Source: Caulobacter sp. FWC26 | GTDB lineage: Bacteria; Pseudomonadota; Alphaproteobacteria; Caulobacterales; Caulobacteraceae | Assembly (NCBI RefSeq): GCF_002742645.2 | Contig: NZ_CP033875.1 | Span: forward strand, 1,900,001 to 1,964,000 | Direction of reading: 5' to 3' | Length of the DNA stretch: 64,000 nt | Shown here: positions 29,842-39,429 of the stretch, piece after piece | Numbering within the stretch: position 1 is the stretch's first letter | How the letters are laid out: every line of letters starts with the position of its first letter | The notes under the pieces: generated by a model | The model's database searches: none | What the model saw: only the letters and a program-made list of their open reading frames with translations | What the model was told of the DNA's origin: nothing | Position numbers and translations under genes: made by a program

Positions 29842-32061
29842 GTGGCCCCCACCGCCACGACCGAAGCGCCGGCCAAGTCGCGTCCAAAATTTCTTCGTCA
29901 GTATGAACTGATCGAGCGGGTCCACGCTTATGACCCGACCGCTGACGAGGCGCTGCTGAACCGCGCCTATGTCTATGCGATGCGGATGCATGGCTCGCAG
30001 ACCCGGGCCAGCGGCGACCCCTACTACGCCCACCCGATTGAGGTTGCGGGCATCCTCACAGATTACCGGCTGGACACCGCGACCATCGTCACGGCGCTAC
30101 TGCACGACGTGATCGAGGACACGCCGGTCACCAAGGAAGAGATCGCCAAGCTGTTCGGCGATGAGATCGCTGAGCTGGTCGAGGGCGTCACCAAGCTTTC
30201 CAAGCTTGAGCTGCAGGCCGAGCATATGCGCCAGGCCGAGAACCTGCGCAAATTCATCCTGGCCATCTCCAAGGACGTCCGCGTCCTACTGGTCAAGCTC
30301 GCCGACCGTCTGCACAACATGCGGACGCTGCATTTCATCAAGAACCAGGCCAAGCGCGAGCGCATCGCCCGCGAGACGCGCGACATCTACGCGCCCCTGG
30401 CCCGCAACATCGGCTGTCACCGCATCTGTATCGAGCTGGAAGAGCTGTCGTTCCAGCACACCAACCCTGTCGCGCGCGACGCCATCATCCGGCGTCTGGA
30501 CGTCCTGCGCGAGGAGCAGGGCGGGGCGGTGGCCCTTGTCAGTCAAGAAATCTCGGCGCGCCTGGAGTCGGCGAACCTGCCCGCCCGGGTCTTCGGTCGC
30601 GAGAAGTCGCCCTACTCGATCTGGCGCAAGCTCCAGCGCAAGTCGATCGGCTTCTCCCAGATGTCCGACATCTATGCGTTCCGGGTGATCGTCGACAGCG
30701 AGGAAGACTGCTACCGCGCCCTGGGCGTCGTGCACCGCGCCTGGTCCAGCGTGCCCGACCGCTTCAAGGACTACATCTCGACGCCGAAGCGGAACAATTA
30801 CCGCTCGCTGCACACCACTGTGGTGGGTCCGCGCGGCATGCGCATTGAGATGCAGATCCGCACCGAGAGCATGGATCGCGTCAACGAAGAGGGCGTCGCC
30901 GCCCACTTCCGCTACAAGGACGCCTCGTACGGCCTCGACCTTGAAGGCATGGAGGCCGCCGGCGGCCGCGACCCGCTGGCCAACCTTCGCCAGCTGGTCC
31001 AGGTGCTGGAACACGGCGGCGACAGTGAAGAACTGGTCGAGCACGCCAAGCTCGAGATGTTCCTCGACCAGGTGTTCGTGTTCACGCCCAAGGGCAAGCT
31101 GGTCAGCCTGCCGCGGGGCGCCATGCCGCTGGACTTCGCCTATGCGGTCCACACCAGCGTCGGTGACACCTGCATCGGCGTGAAGATCAACGGTGAGCTG
31201 AAGCCGCTGCGCACGGTGCTGGTCAACGGCGACGTAGTGGAAGTGGTTCGTGGCTCGAAACCTGTCGTGCCGCCGGACTGGCGCTCTCTGACCGTGACCG
31301 GCCGCGCCCGCTCGGCCATCCGCCGCCATATCCGCCAGACTGAGAAGGAAGAGTTCCTGCGCCTGGGCCGCGCGTCGCTGGAGCAGGTGTTCGAACGCGC
31401 CGGCAAGAAGCTGAAAGACGTGTCGCTGCGGCCGATCCTGGAGCGCTTCGTGCTGGAGAGCGACGAGGCGCTGTTCGACGCTGTCGGCCGTGGCCGAGTC
31501 TCGCCCAGCCAGGTGCTTGAGACGGCCTATCCGGGCATGAAGGACTCCGAGCGCGAGGCCGCGACGGCCCGGCGCAAGATCGAAGGCGGCCAGGAGGCGG
31601 CGCGCCTCTATGTGCGCGGCGGCGGTCTGACTCCTGGCGTCTCGCTACACTTCGCCCACTGCTGTAGCGCCGTGCCAGGCGACCGCATCGTCGGCATCCT
31701 GCGCGAGGACGGCGAGGGCTTGGATGTCCACACCATCGATTGCCCGCGCCTGGCCGAATACGAGGACCGCGAGGAGCTGTGGCGCGACCTTAACTGGACG
31801 CCCGAGGCTGAACGCTCGACCATTTCGCTGACCCGACTGCACGCCACCATCCAGAACGCGCCGGGCGTGCTGGGCATCGTCTGTACGATCATCGGCGAGG
31901 CGGGCGGCAATATCGTCAATCTGCGGATGCATCACCGACAGAGCGACTTTTTCGACACCGACATCGATGTCGAGGTGCGGGACGCCAAGCACCTGACAAA
32001 CATCCAGGCCGCCCTGCGGGCCTGTCCGTCGGTCGAGACCGTGGATCGCACGCGGGGCTAG
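29842..32061 (+). CDS. spoT: Bifunctional (p)ppGpp synthetase/hydrolase
   Basis: At least 739 residues, the long RelA/SpoT form that makes and degrades (p)ppGpp. The HD hydrolase domain is intact (H64, H88-D89, E92-D93, LADRLHNMRT). The synthetase domain follows (SDIYAFRVIV, FKDYISTPKRNNYRSLHT), then TGS (VFTPKGKLVSLPRGAMPLDFAY), a linker and a C-terminal ACT domain. GTG at 29842 is the first standard start but has no ribosome binding site; a CTG at 29743, overlapping the rpoZ stop, has AGGAGG five to eight bases upstream and would add 33 residues. Confidence 0.95.
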   Translation: MAPTATTEAPAKSRPKFLRQYELIERVHAYDPTADEALLNRAYVYAMRMHGSQTRASGDPYYAHPIEVAGILTDYRLDTATIVTALLHDVIEDTPVTKEEIAKLFGDEIAELVEGVTKLSKLELQAEHMRQAENLRKFILAISKDVRVLLVKLADRLHNMRTLHFIKNQAKRERIARETRDIYAPLARNIGCHRICIELEELSFQHTNPVARDAIIRRLDVLREEQGGAVALVSQEISARLESANLPARVFGREKSPYSIWRKLQRKSIGFSQMSDIYAFRVIVDSEEDCYRALGVVHRAWSSVPDRFKDYISTPKRNNYRSLHTTVVGPRGMRIEMQIRTESMDRVNEEGVAAHFRYKDASYGLDLEGMEAAGGRDPLANLRQLVQVLEHGGDSEELVEHAKLEMFLDQVFVFTPKGKLVSLPRGAMPLDFAYAVHTSVGDTCIGVKINGELKPLRTVLVNGDVVEVVRGSKPVVPPDWRSLTVTGRARSAIRRHIRQTEKEEFLRLGRASLEQVFERAGKKLKDVSLRPILERFVLESDEALFDAVGRGRVSPSQVLETAYPGMKDSEREAATARRKIEGGQEAARLYVRGGGLTPGVSLHFAHCCSAVPGDRIVGILREDGEGLDVHTIDCPRLAEYEDREELWRDLNWTPEAERSTISLTRLHATIQNAPGVLGIVCTIIGEAGGNIVNLRMHHRQSDFFDTDIDVEVRDAKHLTNIQAALRACPSVETVDRTRG

Positions 32062-32111
32062 CCTTTAGGCTGTTTTGTTGATTTATTCTCGCCACAGGTG
32101 CATCGTCGCCG

Positions 32112-32126
32112 CCGGCTCCTAGCCGG
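32112..32126 (+). other. Short hairpin next to a ribosome binding site
   Basis: CCGGCT-CCT-AGCCGG is a perfect six-base hairpin whose 3' arm touches the GGGGGAGG ribosome binding site (32125-32132) of the alpha/beta hydrolase gene. The 76-base gap also has an AT-rich stretch, 32072-32091, that may be the promoter. The hairpin could simply be a chance feature. Confidence 0.3.
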
Positions 32127-32137
32127 GGGAGGCGACC

Positions 32138-33178
32138 ATGCAAGATGTGCGCGTCTATTTCGCGACCAATCGGAACCATCAGCCTGAGAACAGCAAGCTG
32201 GTCTTTGGTCCACGCTTCAATGCCGACGGAGTCGCGGCGCTTCGCTATGGGCATGTCCAGTTCGCGGCCGGCGTCGAGACCCTGCAGGCGGCGGAGGTTG
32301 AGGTCTATGACGACGCCATGGGGGCGGAGTCCGACATCACCAAGGGCGGCGGCCGCCTGCTGGAGGCGTTACGGCGTGGCATGTGCGAAGAAGGGCGCGA
32401 CACGCTGGTGTTCGTTCACGGCTTCAATGTCAGCTTCAACGGCGCGATCGAGGCCGGTATGCGGCTGGCCCGTGAAGTCGGCGTTCGCGAGACCGATGGC
32501 GTCGTTCGACCGGTCAATGTGGTGGTGTTCAGCTGGCCTTCGGACGGCGCGGCCATCCCTTACATGTCCTATTACAGCGACCGCGAAGATGCTCGGGCGT
32601 CGGGTCCGGCGCTCGCGCGAGCCTATCTGAAGCTCCGTGACTTCCTGGCGCAGTTGCCGCTGGAGCAGCGCTGCGGTCGCCGTATCCACCTGCTGGCGCA
32701 CAGCATGGGCGCCTATGTGCTGCGCCACGGCGTTCAGGCGATCCTGGCTAAGGACGCGGACGGCCTGGTTCGCCTGTTCGACCAGATTCTGCTGGCAGCT
32801 CCAGATGAGGACGACGACACCTTCGAACTCGACACCAAGCTCAAGCCGCTGCCCCGGATCGGGCGTCAGGTGACGGTCTATTTCAATCCGTCGGATCTGG
32901 CGTTGGCGACCTCGGACAAGACCAAGGGCAATCCCGACCGACTGGGGTCGGATGGTCCGCGTCTGGTCGACCTGATCCCGAAGAAGGTCGTGCTGGTCGA
33001 CTGCCGCAACGTCGCGCGCGACGCCGACATGCTGGTTGGCCACAGCTACTATTCGCGTAGCGCGGCCATGGCCTTTGACATTGCCTCGGTGCTGGAGGGC
33101 GTCGAACCCGAGCGGATTGGAAACCGTGTCTATATGCAGTCGCTACGGGCCTGGAGGATTGTCGAAGAGCGCGCCTAG
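32138..33178 (+). CDS. Alpha/beta hydrolase of the DUF900 family
   Basis: A 346-residue protein. LVFVHGFNVSFNGAIEAG is the oxyanion-hole region and LLAHSMGAYVLRHG holds the nucleophile serine, both characteristic of DUF900 hydrolases; VVVFSWPSDG lies between. A late histidine in GHSYYSRS could complete the triad. No signal peptide is seen. Substrates of the family are unknown. The last four bases overlap the end of the convergent Nudix gene. Confidence 0.8.
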   Translation: MQDVRVYFATNRNHQPENSKLVFGPRFNADGVAALRYGHVQFAAGVETLQAAEVEVYDDAMGAESDITKGGGRLLEALRRGMCEEGRDTLVFVHGFNVSFNGAIEAGMRLAREVGVRETDGVVRPVNVVVFSWPSDGAAIPYMSYYSDREDARASGPALARAYLKLRDFLAQLPLEQRCGRRIHLLAHSMGAYVLRHGVQAILAKDADGLVRLFDQILLAAPDEDDDTFELDTKLKPLPRIGRQVTVYFNPSDLALATSDKTKGNPDRLGSDGPRLVDLIPKKVVLVDCRNVARDADMLVGHSYYSRSAAMAFDIASVLEGVEPERIGNRVYMQSLRAWRIVEERA

Positions 33179-33582
33179 CTCCGTTGGAGCGCGCTGACGG
33201 CGTCACGCGTGGCGGCGGTCAGCGGCGAGGGTAGGGCGTCCAGAGCAAACCAACCCCATTCATGAAGGGCGTGCGCCTCCTGGATGGCCGGTTCTCCCCG
33301 CCAATCGACCGCCAGATAGGTGATCGCCACCCAGTGATAGTCCGGCGCCACCATGTCGGTGACCGCCAGCACGCGTCCGGCTGTAAGGCGGATCCCCAGC
33401 TCTTCATGGATTTCGCGCTCGGCGCAGCCGCGCGCGGCCTCGCCCCAATCAAGCTTGCCGCCAGGCACGCCCCAATGATCGGCCTCAGGATTCTTGATCC
33501 GCTTGACCAGCAGCAGACGGCCCTGGTCGTCCAGGATCGCCGCGCCGCAGCCGACGCGGGGGCGTTGCGCTTCCTCGGTCAT
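33175..33582 (-). CDS. Nudix hydrolase
   Basis: A 135-residue pyrophosphohydrolase. The Nudix box is complete: GKLDWGE-(7)-REIHEELGI, matching the Gx5Ex7REUxEExGU pattern, with the glutamates that bind magnesium. The C terminus ends soon after the domain, so there is no second domain. Substrate not predictable, perhaps an oxidised nucleotide or nucleotide sugar. The ATG at 33582 gives the usual length; an upstream start would add 14 unlikely residues. It is divergent from pyrE. Confidence 0.85.
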   Translation of the reverse strand: MTEEAQRPRVGCGAAILDDQGRLLLVKRIKNPEADHWGVPGGKLDWGEAARGCAEREIHEELGIRLTAGRVLAVTDMVAPDYHWVAITYLAVDWRGEPAIQEAHALHEWGWFALDALPSPLTAATRDAVSALQRS

Positions 33583-33660
33583 GGTTGCGGTAGGCCAGAA
33601 ACGCCGGGCCGAGGCAACCGGCATTTGAAGACTCGCCGCCGTGGTCTATAGGCAGCGCTC

Positions 33661-34242
33661 ATGACCAACGATGACGTCCTCGACGAATTCCGCGCCGCAG
33701 GGGCTCTGCGCGAAGGCCACTTCGTGCTGTCCAGCGGCCTGCACAGCCCGGTGTTCTTGCAGAAGAACCTGGTGTTCATGCGCCCCGAGCGCTGCGAGCG
33801 GCTCTGCAAGGCCTTGGCCGAGAAGATCATCGCCACGGTCGGTCAGGTCGACGTCGCCGTCTCGCCCGCCGTGGGCGGCATCATCCCGGGCTACGAGACC
33901 GCGCGACACCTCAACGTGCCGTCGATCTACGTCGAGCGCGAGGGCGGCGGTTTCAAGTTCCGTCGCGGTTTCCATCTGGAGCCCGGTCAGAAGGTCGTGA
34001 TGGTCGAGGACATCGTCACCACGGGCCTATCGTCGCGCGAGTGCATCCAGGCGATCAAGGACGCCGGGGGCGACGTCGTGGCCGCAGCCTGCATCGTCGA
34101 CCGCTCGGGCGGAAAGGCCGATGTTGGCGTCCCGCTGATCGCTCTGGCCAGCTTGGAGGTTCCGGCCTACCCGGCCGACGCCCTCCCTCCGGAGCTTGCC
34201 GCGATCCCGATCGAGGATCCCGGCAGCCGCCGGTTGCGATAG
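33661..34242 (+). CDS. pyrE: Orotate phosphoribosyltransferase
   Basis: A 193-residue enzyme that joins orotate to PRPP to give OMP in pyrimidine synthesis. The PRPP motif is [14 protein letters not shown], and [16 protein letters not shown] near the N terminus and [14 protein letters not shown] are family landmarks. The length is normal. The gene stands alone, followed by a long inverted repeat and then a convergent gene. Confidence 0.94.
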   Translation: MTNDDVLDEFRAAGALREGHFVLSSGLHSPVFLQKNLVFMRPERCERLCKALAEKIIATVGQVDVAVSPAVGGIIPGYETARHLNVPSIYVEREGGGFKFRRGFHLEPGQKVVMVEDIVTTGLSSRECIQAIKDAGGDVVAAACIVDRSGGKADVGVPLIALASLEVPAYPADALPPELAAIPIEDPGSRRLR

Positions 34243-34276
34243 GGGCGACGAGAGCCACCCAAGCTCGCTCACAAAC

Positions 34277-34383
34277 CGTGTCATCCCGGAAAGCGCGCAG
34301 CGCTTGTCCGGGACCCAGGGGCCGGCGCATCGCCGTTACCCCTGGGGCCCGGCTCTCCGCTGCGCTGCGGCCGGGATGACACG
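34277..34383. repeat. Intergenic inverted repeat between pyrE and the M20 gene
   Basis: Perfect 13-base arms (CGTGTCATCCCGG at 34277-34289 and its complement at 34371-34383) enclose further pairing between CCAGGGG and CCCCTGG. The GTCATCCCGG...CCGGGATGAC ends resemble repeats that are widespread in alphaproteobacterial intergenic DNA. It separates convergent genes and may act as a two-way terminator. Confidence 0.65.
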
Positions 34384-34415
34384 TGTTTTAGTGGCGGAGA
34401 CTGTAGGCCCCCGCC

Positions 34416-36035
34416 TTACTTCGCGCCCGCCGGCGGCGTCAGCGTCTTGACCGGCCAAGCGATCCGAAGCTGCTCCAGGTACGTCCCGTACTTGTCCGGG
34501 TCGTAGTAGAACGCTTTCATCTCAGGCCGGAAGGTGGCCATGATGTTGGCGTTGATCTGCGTCTGCGGCTTATCCGTCGCCGACAGCATCGGCACGTACT
34601 TCTGGTCCTTGGTTTGGACGTTGGTGAAGTAGGCCTTCGACTCGGCCAGCAGTTTGGGCTGGGTAAGCAGGTCCAACGCCGTCATCGCCACCACCTTTGA
34701 GCCGGCGACCACGCCCTTGTGCGCGATCGGCGTGGCCATCGAGATGGCGTTGGCCCAATGGTGGCCCGGCAGGTCGGGGATATTGGACGGGTAGTTGATC
34801 GTGATCGTCGGCATGATCCACGAGATGTCGCCGATATCGTCAGATCCGCCGCTCTCTGGCTTCTCTTCCGGTGGCTTCAAACCCTTCAGCTTGACGTCCA
34901 GGCCCTGCTGTTTGGCGGAGCCGACGTTCTTTTGCACCGCCTTGGCGAAGGCCTGCTCGTCATCGTTCCATTTCGGCAGGCCGATCAGCTCAATATTCTT
35001 CTGGGCGGCCTCCGCCATCGGGCGGTTGAAGTGGCGCGGAGCCGCTGTGCCGACGACGGCGGAATCGACCTTGGTGTCCGTCATGTCCGCAGCGGCCTTG
35101 GCGATCTTGTCGCCGATCGCCCGGTTCTTCTTGATCGCGTCGAAAGTCTGCTCTCGGAAATAGTACCAGACGGTCGCCTCGGACGGGACGACGTTGGGCT
35201 GGTCGCCGCCGTCCGTAATGACATAGTGCGAACGCTGCTCGGGCTTCAGATGCTCGCGCCGCATGTTCCAGCCCATGTTCATCAGCTCGACGGCGTCGAG
35301 CGCGCTGCGGCCCCGCCAGGGGGCCCCGGCCGAGTGTGCGGACTCGCCGTGGAAGCTGTACTTCACAGAAACGAGGCCGGTGCCCGACGCCTGTCCCCAA
35401 CTGGTCTGCAGGTTCGAGCCGACGTGGGTGAAGATCGTCGCATCGACGCCTTTGAAAACGCCGTCGCGGACCATGTAAGCCTTGCCGGCCACCAGTTCCT
35501 CGGCGACGCCCGGCCACAGCACCAGGGTCCCGGCGATGTTCTGCCTGACCATGATGTCCTTCACCGCCAGCGCGGCGACGACATTCAGGGCCTGACCGGA
35601 GTTGTGGCCCTCGCCGTGTCCCGGCGCGCCAGGGATGATCGGATCGTGCCAGGGCACGCCGGGCTTTTGCGAAGCCTTCGGAATGCAGTCGATATCGCTG
35701 CCCAGCGCGATCGTCGGGCCGCCCTGGCCATGGGTCCAAGTCGCCGTCCAGGCAGTCGGGATTCCCGACACGCCGCGCTGGATGGTGAAGCCGTTCTCCT
35801 CCAGCACCTTGGTGATGTAGGCCGAGGTCTCCACCTCCTGGAAGCCGAGCTCGCCGAACGAGAAGATCTTGTCATTCATGACCTGAGCCAGCTTGGTCCG
35901 GCTTTCGACCCCCGCGACGGCCTCGGCTTTCAGGCTCTTGAGCTTGCTGGTGGAAACCTCGGTGGCGAAGGCCCCTCGCGCGGTGACGAGCGTCAGCAAG
36001 CTCACGGTGATCGCGAGTGTGGTCTTTCTGCACAT
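34416..36035 (-). CDS. Secreted M20-family amidohydrolase (AbgB-like)
   Basis: A 539-residue protein with a Sec signal peptide (MCRKTTLAITVSLLTLVTARGAFA). The M20 catalytic region has GSDIDCIPK, a PGHGEGHNSGQ metal motif, GVAEELVAGK (a glutamate pair) and HGESAHSAGAPWRGRSALDA in the lid domain, the arrangement of aminobenzoyl-glutamate hydrolase subunit B and related amidohydrolases. Export is unusual for AbgB itself, so the substrate is likely a periplasmic peptide or acylated amino acid. The ATG at 36035 precedes the signal peptide; the open stretch further upstream is antisense to pdxJ. Confidence 0.82.
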   Translation of the reverse strand: MCRKTTLAITVSLLTLVTARGAFATEVSTSKLKSLKAEAVAGVESRTKLAQVMNDKIFSFGELGFQEVETSAYITKVLEENGFTIQRGVSGIPTAWTATWTHGQGGPTIALGSDIDCIPKASQKPGVPWHDPIIPGAPGHGEGHNSGQALNVVAALAVKDIMVRQNIAGTLVLWPGVAEELVAGKAYMVRDGVFKGVDATIFTHVGSNLQTSWGQASGTGLVSVKYSFHGESAHSAGAPWRGRSALDAVELMNMGWNMRREHLKPEQRSHYVITDGGDQPNVVPSEATVWYYFREQTFDAIKKNRAIGDKIAKAAADMTDTKVDSAVVGTAAPRHFNRPMAEAAQKNIELIGLPKWNDDEQAFAKAVQKNVGSAKQQGLDVKLKGLKPPEEKPESGGSDDIGDISWIMPTITINYPSNIPDLPGHHWANAISMATPIAHKGVVAGSKVVAMTALDLLTQPKLLAESKAYFTNVQTKDQKYVPMLSATDKPQTQINANIMATFRPEMKAFYYDPDKYGTYLEQLRIAWPVKTLTPPAGAK

Positions 36036-36182
36036 GGCCTGGCGCCTCCCCCAGCTGGAACCGCGATACGATCCGACGCCCACCAAGGTTTGTCCATCCA
36101 GGCATTGAGCCTCTGCCAAGCCCATCGGGGTCTGCTCAATTGAGGCGCGACGCGCTAGGATTCGGCGCCCGGCGGGAGTAAC

Positions 36183-36199
36183 CCTGCCGCGAAGGCAGG
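36183..36199 (+). other. Hairpin overlapping the pdxJ ribosome binding site
   Basis: CCTGCC-GCGAA-GGCAGG forms a six-base stem; its 3' arm overlaps the AGGAGG (36197-36202) that serves pdxJ. The 177-base gap between the M20 gene and pdxJ otherwise shows only likely promoter sequence. Partial occlusion of the ribosome binding site is possible but weakly supported. Confidence 0.35.
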
Positions 36200-36212
36200 A
36201 GGACCTGAGCGC

Positions 36213-36977
36213 ATGAGCTTGCGACTGGGCGTCAATATCGATCACGTGGCCACGATCCGAAACGCGCGCGGCGCCTCCTATCCCGAGCCGGTCCGCGCGG
36301 CCGAACTGGCGCTGATCGCCGGCGCCGACGGTATCACAGCGCACCTGCGCGAGGATCGCCGACACATCAGCGACGCCGACATCGCCGTGCTGACCGACCT
36401 CTGCCACAAGCGCGGCAAGCCGTTGAACTTCGAGATGGCGGTCACCGACGAGATGGTCGGCATCGCGCTGAACGCGCGTCCGCACGCCGCCTGTCTGGTG
36501 CCCGAGCGCCGCGAGGAGGTCACCACCGAAGGGGGGCTCGACGTCATCAAGGGCCAAAACCGTATCGCCGACGCCACGGCGCGTCTGCGGACGGTCGGTG
36601 CGCGCGTGTCGCTGTTCATCGAACCCGATCCCGACCAGATCCGCGCCTCGGCCGCAGCCGGCGCTCAGGTCGTGGAACTGCACACCGGCGCCTATTGCGA
36701 CGCGGCGCGGGCCGGAGAAGACGCGCGGGCCGGGGCCATCCTTCAGCGCCTGAAGGCCGGGGCCGCGCTTGCCCACGACCTGGGTCTCGAGGTCCACGCC
36801 GGCCATGGCATCGACTACGCCACGGTCAAGCCGATCGCCGCCATCCCGCAGATCGCCGAGCTCAATATTGGTCACTTCCTGATTGGCGAGGCCATCTTCG
36901 TCGGCCTGCCTGAAGCGATCTACCGCATGCGCTCCCTGATGGACGCGGCGCGCGTCGAACTCGAGGTCATGGCGTGA
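36213..36977 (+). CDS. pdxJ: Pyridoxine 5'-phosphate synthase
   Basis: A 254-residue TIM-barrel enzyme that condenses 1-deoxyxylulose 5-phosphate with 3-amino-2-oxopropyl phosphate to form pyridoxine phosphate. The N terminus [17 protein letters not shown], the [12 protein letters not shown] block and the C-terminal [14 protein letters not shown] are diagnostic. It begins a long operon: pdxJ, acpS, a YCII-like gene, lepB, rnc, two membrane genes, era, an N-acetyltransferase and recO. It overlaps acpS by four bases (GTGA). Confidence 0.95.
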   Translation: MSLRLGVNIDHVATIRNARGASYPEPVRAAELALIAGADGITAHLREDRRHISDADIAVLTDLCHKRGKPLNFEMAVTDEMVGIALNARPHAACLVPERREEVTTEGGLDVIKGQNRIADATARLRTVGARVSLFIEPDPDQIRASAAAGAQVVELHTGAYCDAARAGEDARAGAILQRLKAGAALAHDLGLEVHAGHGIDYATVKPIAAIPQIAELNIGHFLIGEAIFVGLPEAIYRMRSLMDAARVELEVMA

Positions 36978-37375
36978 TCATCGGTATCGGTTCTGACCTC
37001 TGCGACATCCGGCGGATCGAGAAGTCGCTGGAGCGCTTCGGCGAGCGATTCACGAACAAGGTCTTCACCGAGATCGAGCGCGCGCGCTCGGAGCGCAAGC
37101 CTGACCGGGCGTCGAGCTACGCCAAGCGGTTCGCCGCCAAGGAGGCGTGCTCCAAGGCTCTGGGCACGGGTCTCAAGCGCGGCGTGCATTTGGCGGGCAT
37201 GGGTGTGGTGAACCTGCCCTCGGGTAAGCCGACCATGGCCCTCACGGGCGGCGCGCTGGAGCGGCTGAACGCGATGGTTCCAGAAGGCATGGAGCCCGTG
37301 ATCCACCTGTCGCTGACCGACGATCACCCCTACGCGCAGGCGTTCGTGATCATCGAGGCCTTGCCCAAGTCCTAG
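36974..37375 (+). CDS. acpS: Holo-[acyl-carrier-protein] synthase
   Basis: A 133-residue enzyme that transfers 4'-phosphopantetheine from CoA to a serine of acyl carrier protein. The start [20 protein letters not shown] (D8 binds magnesium) and [16 protein letters not shown] (catalytic glutamate) are the family motifs. The GTG start overlaps the pdxJ stop. The pdxJ-acpS pairing is conserved across proteobacteria. Confidence 0.95.
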   Translation: MIIGIGSDLCDIRRIEKSLERFGERFTNKVFTEIERARSERKPDRASSYAKRFAAKEACSKALGTGLKRGVHLAGMGVVNLPSGKPTMALTGGALERLNAMVPEGMEPVIHLSLTDDHPYAQAFVIIEALPKS

Positions 37376-37383
37376 GAGGGCGC

Positions 37384-37677
37384 GTGGCTGACTATATTCT
37401 GTTGATGCATGGCGACGGCCGCGCAGAGAGAGCGGCCGACTGGCAGACCTATCTGGACGGTCTGTCAAGCATGGGACGTTTGCGGGGCGGCAGCGCGATT
37501 GGCCTGGGCGCCAGCTACCGGAAAATCGGGGCGCCCGGTCCTGTATCCACCCAGTTGACAGGCTTCATCAGGATCGTCGCCGAAAGCCTGGCGGACGCTG
37601 AAATCTGCCTAGCCGGCAACCCCGTCTATGAGGCTGGAGGGACCGTCGAGATTCGCCTTTTGCCCGAGGACGTTTGA
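37384..37677 (+). CDS. YCII-related domain protein
   Basis: A 97-residue protein resembling the YCII/DGPF group of dimeric ferredoxin-like folds: it starts MADYILLMHGDG, has a central gGSAIGLGAS strand, and ends EIRLLPEDV. Such proteins are small, often of unknown activity. The GTG start follows the acpS stop by eight bases and GAGGG stands before it, so it belongs to the operon. It is not a usual member of the acpS-lepB interval. Confidence 0.7.
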   Translation: MADYILLMHGDGRAERAADWQTYLDGLSSMGRLRGGSAIGLGASYRKIGAPGPVSTQLTGFIRIVAESLADAEICLAGNPVYEAGGTVEIRLLPEDV

Positions 37678-37800
37678 CGTCGCGGCCCAAACCTCGCCAT
37701 GAAGCTTGGCTACGCGCCGCTCTTGCCCGTCCGGCCAAGCCCGTCTAGCAAAGCCGTGCCGGTTCTCCGGCCTTTCATTTTCGAAGAGCTCCGCGCCCGC

Positions 37801-38646
37801 ATGACCGACGCCGCCGACGATTTCACGCCGCCCGAAGAGAAGGGCGCGATCGCCGAGTTGATCGAGATCGTCAAGACCGTCGCCTACGCCCTGGGCATCG
37901 CCTTGGTGCTGCGCGTCCTGCTGTTCCAGCCGTTCACGATCCCGTCGGCCTCGATGGAGCCGAACCTCTACCAGGGCGACTACATCATCGTGTCGAAGTT
38001 CAGCTACGGCTGGAGCAAGCACTCGATCCCGTTCAGCCCACCGATCATCAAGGGCCGGATCTTCGATCGCGCCCCCACGCGCGGCGACATCGTCGTGTTC
38101 AAGCTGCCGCGCGACAATCGCACCGACTACATCAAGCGCCTGATCGGCATGCCGGGCGACAAGGTCCAGATCCGCGGCGGCCAAGTCTATATCAATGGCA
38201 AGGCCTTGCCGCGCAAGGCGCAGGCGCCGGCCCTGGTCGATACGGGCTATGGCTTCACCCAGCAGGTGCAGCGCTTCCAGGAGACCAATCCGGAAGGCCG
38301 CCAGTACAACATCCAGGATTTCGGTCCGGATAGCCGTGGCGACAACACCGGCGTTTATACGGTTCCGGCCGGCTGCTACTTCTTCATGGGCGACAACCGC
38401 GACAACTCGGCCGACAGCCGCTTCGATCCCGGCGTCTCGCCCTACAAGGAAAGCGCCTGCAAGTGGGACTACGAGATGGATCAGTACATCGGCGACGAGA
38501 TCGGCGTCGGTTTCGTGCCGGCTGAGAACCTCGTTGGCCGCGCTCAGATCATCCTGCTGTCGTGGAACGCCGAGGCCAGCCTGTTCAAGCCCTGGACCTG
38601 GTTCCTGAACGCGCGTCCCAGCCGCTTCTTCCACGTGCTGAAGTGA
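37801..38646 (+). CDS. lepB: Signal peptidase I
   Basis: A 281-residue inner-membrane protease that cleaves Sec and Tat signal peptides on the periplasmic side. One membrane helix (about 24-45) is followed by the catalytic S51 (IPSASMEPNLYQGD) and lysine K112 (DYIKRLIGMPGD); FMGDNRDNSADSRF is the box E region. The ATG at 37801 gives a normal N terminus; the in-frame start at 37699 would add 34 residues lacking similarity. Confidence 0.95.
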   Translation: MTDAADDFTPPEEKGAIAELIEIVKTVAYALGIALVLRVLLFQPFTIPSASMEPNLYQGDYIIVSKFSYGWSKHSIPFSPPIIKGRIFDRAPTRGDIVVFKLPRDNRTDYIKRLIGMPGDKVQIRGGQVYINGKALPRKAQAPALVDTGYGFTQQVQRFQETNPEGRQYNIQDFGPDSRGDNTGVYTVPAGCYFFMGDNRDNSADSRFDPGVSPYKESACKWDYEMDQYIGDEIGVGFVPAENLVGRAQIILLSWNAEASLFKPWTWFLNARPSRFFHVLK

Positions 38647-38655
38647 TCGCCACCC

Positions 38656-39357
38656 ATGGATAGACGGGTCGCCGCCGTCGGCGACCTGGAGCGCCGGATC
38701 GGCCACAAGTTCGAAGACCGCGAACTGCTCGAACGCGCCCTGACGCACGCCAGCGTCGGGGACGGGGCCAAGAAGGTCCGCGACAATGAGGTGTTGGAGT
38801 TCATCGGCGACCGCGTCCTGGGCCTTTTGGCCGCCGAGGCCCTGGCCGAGCGTTTTCCGAAGGCCAAGGAGGGCGAGCTCGCGCCGCGCCTCAACGCCCT
38901 GGTCAGCCGCGAGACCTGCGCTCGCGTGGCCCGCAAGGCCGAGCTGGGCCCCGCGCTGCGCCTGTCGGCCTCCTCCAGCAAGATCGGCGGCCGCGAAACC
39001 GACTCGATCCTGGCCGGCGCCACCGAAGCCCTGATGGCGGCGCTCTATCAGGACGGCGGGCTGGAGACGGCGCGCAAGGTGTTCCTTGATCTCTGGGCCG
39101 ACGAGTTCGACCGAGCCAAGGAGGGCCGCCCGCGCGACCCCAAGACCGCGCTGCAGGAATGGGCGCAAGGCAAGGGGCGCCCGCTGCCGACCTATCGCGT
39201 GCTGGACCGCACCGGCCCTGACCACGCCCCGGTGTTCACCGTCGAGGTCGTGGTCAAGGGCGTGGACCCCGCCATCGCCAAGGGCAAGTCGCGACAAGAG
39301 GCCGAGAAGGCCGCCGCCAAGCTCTTGCTGGACCGGGAAGCCGCCGGAGATTCCTGA
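38656..39357 (+). CDS. rnc: Ribonuclease III
   Basis: A 233-residue double-strand RNA endonuclease for rRNA and mRNA processing. The catalytic signature N44-EVLEFIGD-52 holds E45, E48 and D52, and [16 protein letters not shown] is the second acidic cluster. The C-terminal 70 residues form the dsRNA-binding domain ([20 protein letters not shown]... KAAAKLLLD). It starts nine bases after lepB. Confidence 0.96.
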   Translation: MDRRVAAVGDLERRIGHKFEDRELLERALTHASVGDGAKKVRDNEVLEFIGDRVLGLLAAEALAERFPKAKEGELAPRLNALVSRETCARVARKAELGPALRLSASSSKIGGRETDSILAGATEALMAALYQDGGLETARKVFLDLWADEFDRAKEGRPRDPKTALQEWAQGKGRPLPTYRVLDRTGPDHAPVFTVEVVVKGVDPAIAKGKSRQEAEKAAAKLLLDREAAGDS

Positions 39358-39429
39358 CGCCACGGCCCGAGCCGGTTGCGCTACCAGCGATATAATGGCA
39401 CGGTCTGTGTCATTACTGCGGGGGCGGCG

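Noticed and set aside
36036..36875. Upstream in-frame extension of the M20 amidohydrolase
   Set aside because: It is antisense to pdxJ, and the protein has a normal signal peptide starting at 36035.
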